Shown: positions 28,209 to 38,366 of the stretch, piece after piece
Position numbering within the stretch: position 1 is the stretch's first letter
Layout of the letters: every line of letters starts with the position of its first letter
Assembly (NCBI RefSeq): GCF_024448985.1
Contig: NZ_JAMOII010000003.1
Span: 248,001-312,000 of the forward strand
DNA from: Stutzerimonas stutzeri
Lineage (GTDB): Bacteria > Pseudomonadota > Gammaproteobacteria > Pseudomonadales > Pseudomonadaceae
Direction of reading: 5' to 3'
DNA length: 64,000 nt
Notes under the pieces: generated by a model
Seen by the model: only the letters and a program-made list of their open reading frames with translations
The model's database searches: none
What the model was told of the DNA's origin: nothing
Made by a program: the position numbers and the translations under genes

Positions 28209-28387
28209 GCGCCACGCAACGGATTGCCGGGTTTCACCACGGTGATCCGGCATCCTTTGCAATACGGTTCGTCCGGTTGCGCAAAGACAGTTAGCTGCCC
28301 CAGTAAGCGCCGCACGACTCAATTACAACTCCCGCCACTTGTTTAAAGGCTTCGGCCTTTTGAAGTATTAAGTTCCGGAGAGACTGA
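28209..28387 (+). promoter_or_regulatory. Structured 5' leader of the GH5-type glycosidase gene
   Basis: The leader starts almost at the predicted transcription start. It can fold into an outer stem (CGCAACGGA near 28216 with TCCGGTTGCG near 28270-28279) enclosing a long hairpin (TGCCGG...CCGGCA with an inner TCACC/GGTGA stem, about 28226-28253). Near its 3' end AAAGGC-TTCG-GCCTTT plus one T (28345-28361) resembles a short terminator 27 bases before the ATG. It matches no riboswitch class I could recognise. Regulation by attenuation or protein binding is an inference. Confidence 0.45.
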
Positions 28388-30190
28388 ATGTCTATCAATG
28401 TACTTGCTGGTGCCCCCAAGGCGCTTGTTCGCTCCATCGCGCTTGCTGCGGTATTTAGTGTTGTAACTTTCACGAGTCATGTGGCTGCTGCCTCGACAGT
28501 AAGTGCATCTGTCGCGTCTGCATTTACTTCCCCGATCAATAAGTTCAATAGTAGTGAGTTCCTTAATGGTGTTTGGCGCAACTCTGCTGCGCTGTCCGTG
28601 CCAGCCACTTCAGCTTCTATTGCTGCATTCAAGCCGGGCGTTCAGATTAAGTTTGCAGATGGTCAGGTCCGCAAGATCTCTAGGGTTTACAAGGTTGGTA
28701 CCAACCTCAGCATTTATGTAGATGGCGGTCTGTTGGACGGTGGCAAAGTTGGTGCGCCGCGCACTGTCAGTACGGTCGTACCGACTGCCGTAGCGCCGAG
28801 CGTTCCGGCTGTTACCGCACCTGTCGTGACTGCACCTGGCGTGCCGAGCAGCTCCTACACCGCTTCGATGAATAGCTTTACCAACTCCGATTGGGATAAC
28901 GGGATTTATCGCAAGGCGGCGGGTTTTTCGATTCCCAATACTGGTGCTAATAAATCCGCCTTCGTGGTTGGGGCTTCGGTCAAACTGGCTGATGGTCAAG
29001 TGCGCAAAGTCGCGGCTGTTTACGACGTTGGTGCCCACCTCTCGGTAATGCTCAGCGGCTCGGCGCTCTCCGCTGCCAGTGTCGGCTATCCGAAAACCAT
29101 CAGCGTTGTCTCCGGCACTTCGACCAGCGCTCCAGTAGCAGTGGCGCCGACTCCTGCGCCAACTCCGGCACCGAGCCCAGCTCCAGCGCCGGTTCCTACC
29201 ACCCCAGTGGTCAGTGACGGCAGCGGCATCGATCTGGTTGGCGTCAACTTCGGTTCCGGCGTGTTCGATCCGGGCACCGTTCCGGGCATTTACAACAAGG
29301 GCTACACGTACGCCGACGAGTCCTACTACAAGCGTCACAGCGAGCTGGGCTTCAAGCTGGTCCGTCTGGGCTTCCTGTGGGAACGTATTCAGCCCAAGCT
29401 CGGTACCGACCTGAACGCAGCTGAGCTGGGGCGCATCAAGCTATCGCTGGATCATGCACATAAGCACGGCATCAAAGTCATCCTTGATATGCACAACTAC
29501 TACCGCTACTACGGCAAGGTGATCAACTCACCGGAAGTACCGCGGGCGCAGTTTGCCGAGACCTGGCGCAAGATTGCCGTGGAGCTGTCCAGGCACCCGG
29601 CGCTGTATGGCTACGGTCTGATGAACGAGCCGTACAACACTGGCAATAACATGTGGCCGCAAACTGCCCAGGCAGCTGGTCAAGCGATCCGCAAAATCGA
29701 CCCCACCAAGTGGATCATGATTGCCGGCGATCGTTATTCCAGCGCCTTCCACTGGCAGAAGTACAACACCCAGCTGATCAACGATCCGTGGATGCGCGAT
29801 CCGAAGAACAACCTGGTCTATGAGGCGCACCAGTATCTGGACTTCGATTACTCGGGTACCTATACCAAACGCGCCGAAACCTTCCATCCGATGCTTGGCG
29901 TCGAGCGGGTCAAGCCTTGGGTGGAGTGGCTGAAGAAGAACAAGCTGCGTGGTTATATTGGCGAGCATGGCATTCCGGACTTCTCTCCCTCTGCCGTGGT
30001 CGCTACCGACAATCTACTGGCTTACTTGAACGAGAACTGCATTCCAAGCACTTACTGGGCGGCCGGCCCTCGCTGGGGTGAGAACATTATGTCTCTGGAT
30101 GTTCGGAGTGGTAAGCACCGTCCTCAGTTGGCACCGCTGCAAAAGCATGCCAAGGCCAAGAAGTCTTGTTCCACCATCGGTCCGCTGTAA
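28388..30190 (+). CDS. Secreted GH5-type (cellulase family) glycoside hydrolase with duplicated N-terminal module
   Basis: A 600-residue exported protein. Residues 1-35 form a signal peptide (hydrophobic core around 16-34, ending in HVAAA). Two related modules of about 80 residues follow (roughly 46-128 and 157-240), sharing the pattern FADGQVRK/LADGQVRK and the ending PRTVS/PKTIS. A Thr/Pro/Ala-rich linker (250-274) leads to a (beta/alpha)8 glycosidase of GH5 type. The acid/base Glu414 lies in GLMNEPYN and the nucleophile Glu526 in YIGEHGIPD. Family members cut beta-1,4-glucans or related polysaccharides; the substrate here is unknown. GGAG lies upstream of ATG 28388. It is a single gene with its own promoter, leader and terminator, and no polysaccharide genes adjoin it. 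Confidence 0.87.
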   Translation: MSINVLAGAPKALVRSIALAAVFSVVTFTSHVAAASTVSASVASAFTSPINKFNSSEFLNGVWRNSAALSVPATSASIAAFKPGVQIKFADGQVRKISRVYKVGTNLSIYVDGGLLDGGKVGAPRTVSTVVPTAVAPSVPAVTAPVVTAPGVPSSSYTASMNSFTNSDWDNGIYRKAAGFSIPNTGANKSAFVVGASVKLADGQVRKVAAVYDVGAHLSVMLSGSALSAASVGYPKTISVVSGTSTSAPVAVAPTPAPTPAPSPAPAPVPTTPVVSDGSGIDLVGVNFGSGVFDPGTVPGIYNKGYTYADESYYKRHSELGFKLVRLGFLWERIQPKLGTDLNAAELGRIKLSLDHAHKHGIKVILDMHNYYRYYGKVINSPEVPRAQFAETWRKIAVELSRHPALYGYGLMNEPYNTGNNMWPQTAQAAGQAIRKIDPTKWIMIAGDRYSSAFHWQKYNTQLINDPWMRDPKNNLVYEAHQYLDFDYSGTYTKRAETFHPMLGVERVKPWVEWLKKNKLRGYIGEHGIPDFSPSAVVATDNLLAYLNENCIPSTYWAAGPRWGENIMSLDVRSGKHRPQLAPLQKHAKAKKSCSTIGPL

Positions 30191-30201
30191 TAACAGCGGA
30201 A

Positions 30202-30225
30202 AAAAGGGCCTTCGGGCCCTTTTCG
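30202..30225 (+). terminator. Intrinsic terminator of the GH5-type gene
   Basis: A 9-bp stem (AAAAGGGCC at 30202-30210, GGCCCTTTT at 30215-30223) with a TTCG loop and a T-run at its end, 12 bases after the stop. Confidence 0.9.
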
Positions 30226-30873
30226 TATTCCTGGAAAGTGCAGTTTCGCTTGGTAACGAGCATCTGCCGCAATACCTGTAGCCACCGACGCCATCATTGA
30301 GGACATTTAGTTAAAGTGCACCTCTGATGCTGCGAGCAAGCCAACAGTACTCCTGATAGGTCGTTGGCCTGTTGGCCCCATTCAGTTTCCCCAGCTCCGC
30401 CACCGAGTTACCAAGCGCCAATCGCTCTCGCAGCTGCCTGTGCTCTGGGGCTAATAACTCATCTCGGCGACCGCCTGCTCATGCAGCCGCTGTTCACCTT
30501 GTACAACTTCATTCCAGAGACCTGCTCATCCCGTGAAAGAGGACCGTGGTGCATTTTCATGTTCATGGGCACTACATTTGAGCTTTAGCCGCTTGGTGTC
30601 ATCGTGTGATTTGGCGCAGATAGGTTAAGAGCGCTTATGACGTGTTCCAGTGCGATATTGATGGTCCGGGCGTGACACGTATTCGTCGCGCCGCTAAGCC
30701 GAGAGGCTCCGTGACGGGAAGTTGTCTACCGGTATTCGTTTAACGGGACAGTTCAACATCTGTCTGCAACGAGCGACACCGTGTGCTCGTCTATCCTTCT
30801 AAGCTGACTATCAGCCAGCACCCGCCAGACAGCGAGTGCTCGTTCTCATACACAAGAAGAAGGAATGGGCACC
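30226..30873. other. Gene-free stretch before ggt
   Basis: About 650 bases without a supportable gene. On the minus strand between about 30500 and 30300 a frame reads RRDELLAPEHRQLRERLALG and on to ARSIRGA, with helix-like composition and no start or stop fitting a complete gene. It could be a fragment of a decayed ORF, but I recognise no family. The last 150 bases must contain the ggt promoter. Confidence 0.4.
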
Positions 30874-32547
30874 ATGCATCTGCTCCACCTATCCAACCTG
30901 ACCCTTTGTGTGGCGATTGTCGTCACCAGTCATGCCGCTCTCGGAGCTAGCCTCGAAGGCGGTGCGGTCGCGGCTCCTGATGAGTACAGCGCTAAGGTCG
31001 CCGCGCAAGTATTAAGGAGCGGGGGCAACGCGGTGGATGCAGCGGTGGCGACAGCCTTCACGCTCGCCGTTACCTACCCCGAGGCCGGTAATATCGGCGG
31101 TGGTGGATTCATGACGTTGTACATGAACGGCAAACCCTATTTCCTGGATTACCGTGAAGTAGCGCCCAAGGCAGCGAGCAAGACCATGTATCTCGATGAC
31201 AAAGGTGAGGTGATCGAGAACCTCAGCTTGGTCGGTGCCAAGGCGGCCGGCGTTCCAGGGACGGTATTGGGCATGTGGGAGGCGCATCGACGCTTTGGCA
31301 AGCTGCCCTGGAGCGAGCTGATCACACCTGCAATCGGCTATGCGCGGGAAGGCTTCAAAGTTGCCGATCAGCAGTTTCAGTACCGTGAGGACGCTATAGG
31401 GCTATTCAATGGACAGACCAACTTCGAAGACTACTTCGGCGCCATGAGTCCAGGGGCCAGCTTCCGCCAGCCAGAACTGGCCGAGACGCTGGAACGTATC
31501 GCCGACCGAGGGCCTGATGACTTCTACAAAGGTAAGACGGCCGAACTTCTGGTCGCCCAGATGCGTCGTGACGACGGGCTTATCACCAAAGAGGACTTGG
31601 CCGACTACCGTATTAAATGGCGCGAGCCGATGCGCGTTGACTGGCGGGGCAACAGTCTTTACACCGCACCGCTGCCCAGCTCTGGTGGCATCGCGCTTGC
31701 CCAGCTAATTGGCATCAAGGAACGGCGCGCCGAAGATTTCAAGGGAGTTGAGCTGAACTCGGCACGTTACATCCATTTGTTGGCGGAAATCGAGAAAAGG
31801 GTCTTTGCCGACCGTGCCGATTACCTTGGCGACCCGGACTTTTCCGACGTGCCGGTAGCGCAGCTGATCGCCCCTGATTACCTGGAGCAGCGCGCGGCCG
31901 AGATTAACCCTTCGGCTATCTCTGCGACCGAAAAGGTGCGTCCTGGCTTGGAACCGCGGCAAACCACTCACTTCTCGATCGTCGATGCCGATGGTAATGC
32001 GGTCAGTAATACCTACACGCTGAACTGGGACTTTGGCAGCGGGGTCGTGGTCCAGGGGGCTGGGTTTCTGCTCAACGATGAGATGGATGATTTCAGCGCA
32101 AAGCCGGGCGTTGCAAATGCCTTCGGCGTGGTTGGCAGTGATGCCAACGCCATCGAGCCGGGCAAGCGCATGCTTTCTTCCATGAGCCCGAGCATCGTCA
32201 CGCGCGATGGAAAGGTAAGCCTGGTGCTCGGTACGCCCGGCGGCTCGCGGATCTTCACGTCCATCTTCCAGGTGCTGAACAACGTCTTTGACTTTGGTCT
32301 TCCCTTGGAGAAAGCCGTGGCCGCACAGCGCGTACATCATCAGTTGCTGCCCAAGGACACTATTTATTACGACGCCTATGCACCGCTAACGGGCGAGGTT
32401 GCGGACGAACTGAAAGCCATGGGCTACATACTTGAAGATCAGGGCTGGTCGATGGGGGATATCCAGGCGATATGGGTGGATGAAAAAAACCTGCAGACCG
32501 CGTCGGACCCTCGTGGTCGAGGCGTTGGGATAGTCATTAAACCGTGA
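30874..32547 (+). CDS. ggt: Gamma-glutamyltranspeptidase
   Basis: A 557-residue periplasmic Ntn-hydrolase that cleaves gamma-glutamyl bonds of glutathione and matures by autoproteolysis. The N-terminal signal peptide ends near ALGA. Conserved blocks are GGNAVDAAVATAFTLAVTYP and GNIGGGGFM near the start, the nucleophile Thr364 in RQTTHFSIVDADGNAVSNTY (start of the small subunit), and SSMSPSIV and GTPGGSRI binding loops near the end. AAGGA is nine bases from ATG 30874; the in-frame ATG at 30865 is too close to it. The gene stands alone. Confidence 0.95.
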   Translation: MHLLHLSNLTLCVAIVVTSHAALGASLEGGAVAAPDEYSAKVAAQVLRSGGNAVDAAVATAFTLAVTYPEAGNIGGGGFMTLYMNGKPYFLDYREVAPKAASKTMYLDDKGEVIENLSLVGAKAAGVPGTVLGMWEAHRRFGKLPWSELITPAIGYAREGFKVADQQFQYREDAIGLFNGQTNFEDYFGAMSPGASFRQPELAETLERIADRGPDDFYKGKTAELLVAQMRRDDGLITKEDLADYRIKWREPMRVDWRGNSLYTAPLPSSGGIALAQLIGIKERRAEDFKGVELNSARYIHLLAEIEKRVFADRADYLGDPDFSDVPVAQLIAPDYLEQRAAEINPSAISATEKVRPGLEPRQTTHFSIVDADGNAVSNTYTLNWDFGSGVVVQGAGFLLNDEMDDFSAKPGVANAFGVVGSDANAIEPGKRMLSSMSPSIVTRDGKVSLVLGTPGGSRIFTSIFQVLNNVFDFGLPLEKAVAAQRVHHQLLPKDTIYYDAYAPLTGEVADELKAMGYILEDQGWSMGDIQAIWVDEKNLQTASDPRGRGVGIVIKP

Positions 32548-32740
32548 TGGTTGAGTCGAGCCTTGTGGCTTCGTTTCGCGACTCGGCACTCGGCCCGCCT
32601 TGTGCTGAGGGGCTGCCGGCTCGATATAGTCAGAACAGTTTCACGAAGCCAAGTGCCGTATTAGTCGACGTGCGGACTGCACGAACATGGTTGTGTTATC
32701 TCAAACGTAAGAGCCATCAAACTCAACCGGAGATAGCCCT

Positions 32741-32983
32741 ATGAGCATTGATCCACTCGACAGGCCCCATGATCAGCAGCCGGTCCCAGGGCAAAGTCAG
32801 AACCCGAGTCATTCCCCTGAGCCGGATTTCATTACTGATAATCCAGACGTGCAAAGAGGTCCTGGCAATCACGGAAATCCGGCTGAACAGCCGGCTGGTG
32901 TGCCGGATTCAGATACCTCTAGCGGTAGCGAGCCAAATATTTATGACCCGAACGAGCCTGGTCTCGGTAACCCGCTTCCCTGA
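32741..32983 (+). CDS. Small Pro/Asp/Asn-rich hypothetical protein
   Basis: An 80-residue hydrophilic protein (MSIDPLDRPHDQQPVPGQSQ onward) with no hydrophobic segment and many Pro, Asn, Asp, Ser and Gly residues, so probably disordered. GGAG lies upstream of ATG 32741. Function unknown. The codon-position bias and good ribosome site argue it is real, but it could not be assigned to a family. Confidence 0.65.
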   Translation: MSIDPLDRPHDQQPVPGQSQNPSHSPEPDFITDNPDVQRGPGNHGNPAEQPAGVPDSDTSSGSEPNIYDPNEPGLGNPLP

Positions 32984-33180
32984 TTGGATCGCGAAGCGAA
33001 CCCGGCCTTCCAAGCTTGCTTGTATGCCTTGGGAATACGCCGGGTGCGATGATCGGCGAGGTCGATGTGGCCGGGTTAGATCAAGGCTGGCGGAACGTAT
33101 TTGCTGATTTTGGCGTAGCGACCCAATCGTTGAGGCTTCTACTTGGTTACGGTCTTGATGTGCACTTCGAACGCCGCGTG

Positions 33181-36100
33181 TCACTGAAAATCTCGACTAC
33201 GTACATCCAGCCCTGTCAGTAACGCCGTAAGGTCGTTTAAGCGTCCGGCAATGACATGGCGTACTCCGTTAGCCGACTCCAGGTGACCATCGATGCGCAG
33301 CATCTGGGACTGGATCAATACGCGCCGTTGGCGCTCTGCCAGGTCGCGCCAGACTACGACGTTGATCATGCCGAACTCGTCCTCCAGCGTGACGAAGATG
33401 ATTCCGCTGGCGGTTTGTGGGCGTTGGCGACCGATGACCAGGCCGGCAACGCTGATAGGGCGGCCATGCTCTATGGTGACCAGCTCGCGAGAGCTGCGGC
33501 AGCGCTTTGCTCTCAACTGATCACGTAGCAGCGCCAACGGGTGCGGGCCAAGCGTAGTGCCGAGCGTGGCGTAGTCGGTCAGCAGATCTTCGCCGACCGT
33601 GGGCAGCGGTAAAGGGACCGGGACTTCCTGCTGCGTGGATTGACCTGCGAATAGCGGCAGTTGTGGCTCGTACCCAGCCACCGCCCAGCGGGCTCGATGG
33701 CGATGCCCCGCGAGGCCTCTCAGGGCGCCTGAATCGGCTAGGTGCTCGCGAGCACGGATATCCAGCCTGGCACGCGTGCATAGGTCATGGATGTCAGTAA
33801 AGGGCCGAGCCTGACGGGCCTCCTCGATGCGTTGTGCATCCACTTCGCGAAAACCACGTACCAAGCGCAAGCCCAGACGAATCGCAGGTTGCTCGCTGTC
33901 GCTCGGCTCCAGGCTGCAATCCCAATCGCTGTGATGGACATCTACGGGCCGGATCTCCAGCTTATGCCGGCGGGCATCCTGAAGAATCTGGTCGGGATTG
34001 TAGAAACCCATCGGCCAGCTGTTAATCAGCGCGCAGGCATAGGCGGCTGGCTCATGACATTTCAGCCAGCAGCTGGCATAGGTGAGCAGGGCGAAACTGG
34101 CGGCATGGGATTCGGGAAAGCCGTAGCTGCCGAATCCTTTGATCTGCTCGAAGATGCGAGCGATGAATTCAGATTTGTAGCCACGGGCAAGCATGCGTTC
34201 GGTCAGCCGTACGCGATGCGGCTCCAGGCTGCCATGGCGCTTCCAGGCGGCCATTGCGCGGCGGAGTCTGTCGGCTTCATCGGGGGTGTATTCGGCGGCT
34301 ACGATCGCCAGCTCCATCACCTGCTCTTGAAACAGGGGTACGCCGAGGGTGCGTTCGAAAACAGGCTTTAGTTCTTCGGAAGGATAGTCCTCGGGTTCCT
34401 CGCGATTGCGCCGACGCAGGTAGGGATGAACCATGTCGCCCTGAATCGGCCCCGGCCGCACGATGGCGACCTGGATCACCAAGTCGTAAAAGGTTCTGGG
34501 GCGCAGCCGCGGCAACATCGCCATCTGTGCCCGCGATTCGATTTGGAATACACCGACGGTATCGGCGCGGCTGATCATGTCGTAGGTTGCACTGTCTTCC
34601 TGGGGCAGGGTGGCTATGGTCCAGCGCGTGCCGCGATAGTGTTCGATCAGGTTGAAGCAGCGGCGTAGGGCACTGAGCATGCCGAGGGCGAGTACATCGA
34701 CCTTAAGCAGGCCGACCAGATCGAGATCGTCCTTGTCCCACTGGATCACGGTGCGTTCGGCCATGCTGGCATTTTCGACGGGCACCAGCGTTTCCAGTGA
34801 ATGCTCGGAAATAACGAAGCCGCCTGGATGTTGGGACAGGTGACGGGGGAAGCCGATCAATTCGCCAGTCAGCACCAATACCCGGCGCAGCACCGGACTG
34901 TCGGGATCGAAACCGGCTTCGCGCAGGCGCTCGTCGTCGGGAACCCGATCGCTCCAACGTCCACAGCAATCGGCCAGTGCATTGACTTGATCAGACGGCA
35001 GGCTGAGTGCCTTGGCCACGTCACGCAATGCTCCCGTGGCGTGGTAAGTGCTGGCTACGGCCGTCAGCGCGGCGCGATCACGACCGTAGCGGCGGAATAC
35101 GTATTGGATGACTTCCTCGCGACGATCATGCTCGAAGTCGACGTCGATATCAGGCGGCTCCTTGCGTTCGCGTGAGAGGAAGCGTTCGAATAGCAGCTTG
35201 GTATGCGCTGGATCGAGTTCGGTGATGCCTAGCACGAAACACACCGTCGAGTTGGCTGCCGAACCTCGACCTTGGCAGAGAATGCCGCGCTCACGAGCAA
35301 AGCGAACGAGGTCGTGCACCGTGAGGAAGTAACTTTCGTACTCCAGTTCAGCGATCAGTTGCAGCTCGTGCTCGAGCTGTGCGCGGGCTTTCGCCGTTAC
35401 GCCTTCTGGCCAGCGCCAGCGGATGCCGTCTTCGACCAGCTCGCGCAGCCAGGACGTGGCGTTGTGGCCTGCGGGCACCAGTTCGTGAGGATATTGATAG
35501 CGCAATTGGTCAAGAGCGAACTGGCACCGCTCGGCAATGCGCAGCGTCTCGGCGAGCAGCTCGGGTGGATAGAGCTGCGCCAGATCTTCGCGTTGGCGCA
35601 GGTGGCGTTCGCCATTAGGAAAAAGATGGCGTCCTGCTTCGGATACCGGCAGATGGTGGCGAATCGCAGTCATGCAATCCTGCAGGGCGCGACGGCCGCG
35701 CGCGTGCATGTGTACATCGCCGCAAGCTACAGCAGGTATGCTCAAGCGCGCAGCCAGCGCCTGCCATTGTTCCAGGCGCAACCTGTCGTCCGGCCCGCGG
35801 TGCAGTTCGATACCCAGCCAGAGGCGATCGCCGAAGCGCTCGTGCAACCGGCGGCCCTCAGCATCAGCGTTAGCTTGTTTGGCGAGCCAGATAGCCAGCA
35901 GCCCGTCCAATGGCTCGCTCAAATCTTCTGGCAGCAGTTGATAACAGCCTTTCTCGGCGCGGCGTCGTGCGCGGGTGATCAGACGGCATAGCGCCTGGTA
36001 GCCGGCCAGGTTTTCCGCCAGCAAGACCAGCTTTGGTCCTCCCTCGATCTGGACCTCGCTGCCGATGATCAGAGGCAGGCCAACCTCCTTCGAGGCTTGC

Positions 36101-36258
36101 CAGGCACGCACGATGCCAGCCAGGGTGCATTCGTCGGTAATGGCCAGTGCTCGGTAACCAAGGCGGACGGCGCGCTCGAATAATTCGCGGGCACTGGAGG
36201 CGCCCCGCTGGAAGCTGAAATTGGACAGGCAGTGCAGTTCGGCGTAATCGGCTGTCAT
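33181..36258 (-). CDS. dnaE2: Error-prone DNA polymerase (C-family, DnaE2)
   Basis: A 1025-residue C-family polymerase of the ImuC/DnaE2 type, used with ImuA and ImuB for SOS lesion bypass. An N-terminal PHP domain starts at [16 protein letters not shown]. The polymerase active-site Asp pair lies in PDIDVDF (residues 369-375) and the third Asp in [13 protein letters not shown] helix-hairpin-helix and an OB fold follow ([20 protein letters not shown]). It is shorter than replicative DnaE (about 1170), lacking the C-terminal tau-binding part. Start [10 protein letters not shown] overlaps the imuB stop by four bases; the longer open frame is rejected. Last gene of a LexA-controlled operon. Confidence 0.96.
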   Translation of the reverse strand: MTADYAELHCLSNFSFQRGASSARELFERAVRLGYRALAITDECTLAGIVRAWQASKEVGLPLIIGSEVQIEGGPKLVLLAENLAGYQALCRLITRARRRAEKGCYQLLPEDLSEPLDGLLAIWLAKQANADAEGRRLHERFGDRLWLGIELHRGPDDRLRLEQWQALAARLSIPAVACGDVHMHARGRRALQDCMTAIRHHLPVSEAGRHLFPNGERHLRQREDLAQLYPPELLAETLRIAERCQFALDQLRYQYPHELVPAGHNATSWLRELVEDGIRWRWPEGVTAKARAQLEHELQLIAELEYESYFLTVHDLVRFARERGILCQGRGSAANSTVCFVLGITELDPAHTKLLFERFLSRERKEPPDIDVDFEHDRREEVIQYVFRRYGRDRAALTAVASTYHATGALRDVAKALSLPSDQVNALADCCGRWSDRVPDDERLREAGFDPDSPVLRRVLVLTGELIGFPRHLSQHPGGFVISEHSLETLVPVENASMAERTVIQWDKDDLDLVGLLKVDVLALGMLSALRRCFNLIEHYRGTRWTIATLPQEDSATYDMISRADTVGVFQIESRAQMAMLPRLRPRTFYDLVIQVAIVRPGPIQGDMVHPYLRRRNREEPEDYPSEELKPVFERTLGVPLFQEQVMELAIVAAEYTPDEADRLRRAMAAWKRHGSLEPHRVRLTERMLARGYKSEFIARIFEQIKGFGSYGFPESHAASFALLTYASCWLKCHEPAAYACALINSWPMGFYNPDQILQDARRHKLEIRPVDVHHSDWDCSLEPSDSEQPAIRLGLRLVRGFREVDAQRIEEARQARPFTDIHDLCTRARLDIRAREHLADSGALRGLAGHRHRARWAVAGYEPQLPLFAGQSTQQEVPVPLPLPTVGEDLLTDYATLGTTLGPHPLALLRDQLRAKRCRSSRELVTIEHGRPISVAGLVIGRQRPQTASGIIFVTLEDEFGMINVVVWRDLAERQRRVLIQSQMLRIDGHLESANGVRHVIAGRLNDLTALLTGLDVRSRDFQ

Positions 36259-37670
36259 GCGAACCAGCCGTGCAACAACAGCGGCCCTCCATCCGTTATC
36301 GAACGAAAGGCCCAGCCACGCTGGCCGGCACGGGTTTCCACTAGGTAATAGTCGCGGCGCACATCGCTGCCGTCCCACCAGCCGGACTCGATTCGCTCGG
36401 GGCCAGCGAGAATGCGCAATGAGGCTTCGTGCAACGGCTTCGATTCGGCCAACAGCCAGCTGGGGCGTGGCGCGGTGCTGAATGAAGGTTCGTTCCGGTC
36501 AGCGTGCTGTGATCGCCAGGCACACTCGGGGCGATGGTCGTAGCGAGCCCCGAGTCCTTGCACGGCATCGTCACCCAGCCGGGCCCGCAGACGTTCGCGC
36601 AGCTGTTCCCAGGGTAGTGATTGATGTGGCCGTTCATCGAACAATTCGCGGTGCTTGGGGGTGAAGGCCGGTAGCTCGCGCGCTATCAGGCGTATCGCCA
36701 ATACCGGGGCCGGCAATTGCAGATTCTCCAGACGTCCACGGGACAATTCGAACAACATGGCCGGATCACGCTCGGCGCTAAGCAGGCCGACCGGCACTTG
36801 ACTGTCCGCCAGGTTGCGGTGTTCCAGGTGCAAGGCGAAGCGCTGCACGCCACTGTCGCGTCCGGCCAGATAGGCGGCGAGATCGGCTGTCAGGCGGCGC
36901 AGCGGGAATAGCAATGCCTGATGCGACTCGACTTCGAAGTTCAGCTCGAGTCGAGCCTTGAACACGTCTGGCGGTCGATGGAAGTCCAGCGCCAATGGCT
37001 GATGGCCGAGCAGGGTGTCGATGTGTTTCAGCGCGCCGGTCGGAAAGCGCTGCGCCAGGCCATGTCGAGGCATTTCAAGAATCTGCTTCAGTGTTCGCAG
37101 ACCCATGCGTGAAAGGGCGGTCGCCACTTCACGGGGCACTCCGATGCGCTCTACGGGCAATGCAGCGAGCACGCCAGGCAGCGTTTCGGTATCCATCACC
37201 GCCAGACCGTCATGCGCGTTGGCCAAGACTCGCGCGGCGGCAGGGTTCGGCGCCAGGGTAATGCGATGCTGAAAACCCAGCATATTCAATTCTTCGCGTA
37301 AGCGTATCTCCAAACGAGGCCAGGGTCCGAACAGGCCGAGACTGGATTGCACTTCCAAAAGCAGGCAACGCGGATAGTGCAGGCTGACCTGCGAGCTAAA
37401 GCCGTAGGCCCAGGCGGCGAGAAATTGTTGCCAGCGCTCGATCGACGCCAGGTCATATTCAGCCGTGGCAAAGGCGTGAGTCAGCGCCTGGGCAGCGATC
37501 AACGATTGTCCTGGCTTGAGGCCGAGAGCCCGAGCAGCGGGATTGACTGCCTGCAGCACACGGCGTTGTGGTGTGCCGCTCAAGAGCGCCAGCGGCGATT
37601 CGGCATCGGCTCGGCTTCGCAGCACGCCGTCCATGGCCAGTTGAGGCAGCAATATGCAGACCCACAGCAT
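36255..37670 (-). CDS. imuB: ImuB, inactive Y-family polymerase-like protein
   Basis: A 471-residue protein with the little-finger and thumb layout of Y-family polymerases. The acidic residues of the active site appear to be absent: where DinB has an SxDE block, this reads [13 protein letters not shown]. ImuB proteins act as a non-catalytic hub linking ImuA, DnaE2 and the beta clamp. Start [16 protein letters not shown] (37670) is the family start; the frame is open upstream without similarity. It lies seven bases after imuA and overlaps dnaE2 by four bases. Confidence 0.94.
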   Translation of the reverse strand: MLWVCILLPQLAMDGVLRSRADAESPLALLSGTPQRRVLQAVNPAARALGLKPGQSLIAAQALTHAFATAEYDLASIERWQQFLAAWAYGFSSQVSLHYPRCLLLEVQSSLGLFGPWPRLEIRLREELNMLGFQHRITLAPNPAAARVLANAHDGLAVMDTETLPGVLAALPVERIGVPREVATALSRMGLRTLKQILEMPRHGLAQRFPTGALKHIDTLLGHQPLALDFHRPPDVFKARLELNFEVESHQALLFPLRRLTADLAAYLAGRDSGVQRFALHLEHRNLADSQVPVGLLSAERDPAMLFELSRGRLENLQLPAPVLAIRLIARELPAFTPKHRELFDERPHQSLPWEQLRERLRARLGDDAVQGLGARYDHRPECAWRSQHADRNEPSFSTAPRPSWLLAESKPLHEASLRILAGPERIESGWWDGSDVRRDYYLVETRAGQRGWAFRSITDGGPLLLHGWFA

Positions 37671-37677
37671 GCTGACC

Positions 37678-38295
37678 TCAGCCCAACGCCGCAGCGGAAA
37701 TGGGTAGCGTTCTGGGCAGGCCGCCGCGGCACTTGAGAACGCGCAGCTGCGACGGTCGGGTTTCGACCGCCAGGCGCAGCGCTGCCGGGGAAGGATTGGC
37801 CTCTTCGCGTAGCGGACGATAGGCGAAGGCCAATGTCTGGCCTGTTTCAGCCGCAACCTGCAGGCGGCGCAGAGCGCGATCATCGACCTGTTGCGGCCAG
37901 CACAACACCGCACCGCAACTGCCCGAGCGCAGGCATTGTTCGGTAGCCCACAAGGCGTCACGGCCCCGTGCGTTGATAATGAACAGCTGACGCAGATCTA
38001 TGCCGGCAGCCAGCCAAGCTTGGGGATAAGGCACATAGGGCGGGGCCACCAGCACTACGCGCTCGCCGGCGGCGGTGAGGCGCGCCAGGGTGGGCCAAAG
38101 CAGGCGTAACTCGCCGATTCCGGTAGTGGCGAAGAGAATCTCGCTCAATGCCGATTCAGGCCAGCCGCCACCGGGTAATACTTCATCCAGCGCAGCATGC
38201 CCGGTTGGCTGGGCGTTGGGTGTAAGGACTTTGGTCTGGCCGCGCCAGAGCCGGCGCGTATCGATCAGGTGATTAAGGGCGACCACGGACGTCAT
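37678..38295 (-). CDS. imuA: ImuA, translesion synthesis-associated RecA-like protein
   Basis: A 205-residue protein of the ImuA (SulA/RecA-like) family, first gene of the mutasome operon. It begins with family-typical GHAALDEVLPGGGWPESALSEIL, with no intact Walker A, followed by RecA-like strands (RVVLVAPPYVPYPQAWLAAG). It inhibits or modulates RecA and partners ImuB in lesion bypass in other species. A LexA box lies 20 bases upstream of ATG 38295. Confidence 0.94.
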   Translation of the reverse strand: MTSVVALNHLIDTRRLWRGQTKVLTPNAQPTGHAALDEVLPGGGWPESALSEILFATTGIGELRLLWPTLARLTAAGERVVLVAPPYVPYPQAWLAAGIDLRQLFIINARGRDALWATEQCLRSGSCGAVLCWPQQVDDRALRRLQVAAETGQTLAFAYRPLREEANPSPAALRLAVETRPSQLRVLKCRGGLPRTLPISAAALG

Positions 38296-38315
38296 GGTGG
38301 TGAATAATCCTAATA

Positions 38316-38331
38316 CTGTATATAGGTACAG
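38316..38331. promoter_or_regulatory. LexA box (SOS operator)
   Basis: CTGTATATAGGTACAG matches the gammaproteobacterial CTG-N10-CAG consensus with a near-palindromic core. It sits between imuA (minus, start 38295) and a small rightward ORF (start 38367), so it could repress both directions. Confidence 0.92.
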
Positions 38332-38366
38332 TATTCTGGCTGCCGGCTACAGGTCAAGGTGAAACG

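Noticed and set aside
28209-28300. Possible c-di-GMP (GEMM-I) riboswitch in the GH5-type leader, because of a GCGCAAAG segment and a glycan enzyme downstream
   Set aside because: The GNRA-capped P2 and receptor pattern are absent, and the first hairpin has the wrong sequence. Kept only as an unclassified structured leader.
30364-30588. 74-codon plus-strand ORF before ggt
   Set aside because: No ribosome site or similarity. A fragment-like frame on the other strand is at least as plausible, and neither is convincing.
36255-37961. Extended imuB frame starting at 37961
   Set aside because: The first 97 residues overlap imuA on the same strand and lack similarity. The family start is at 37670.
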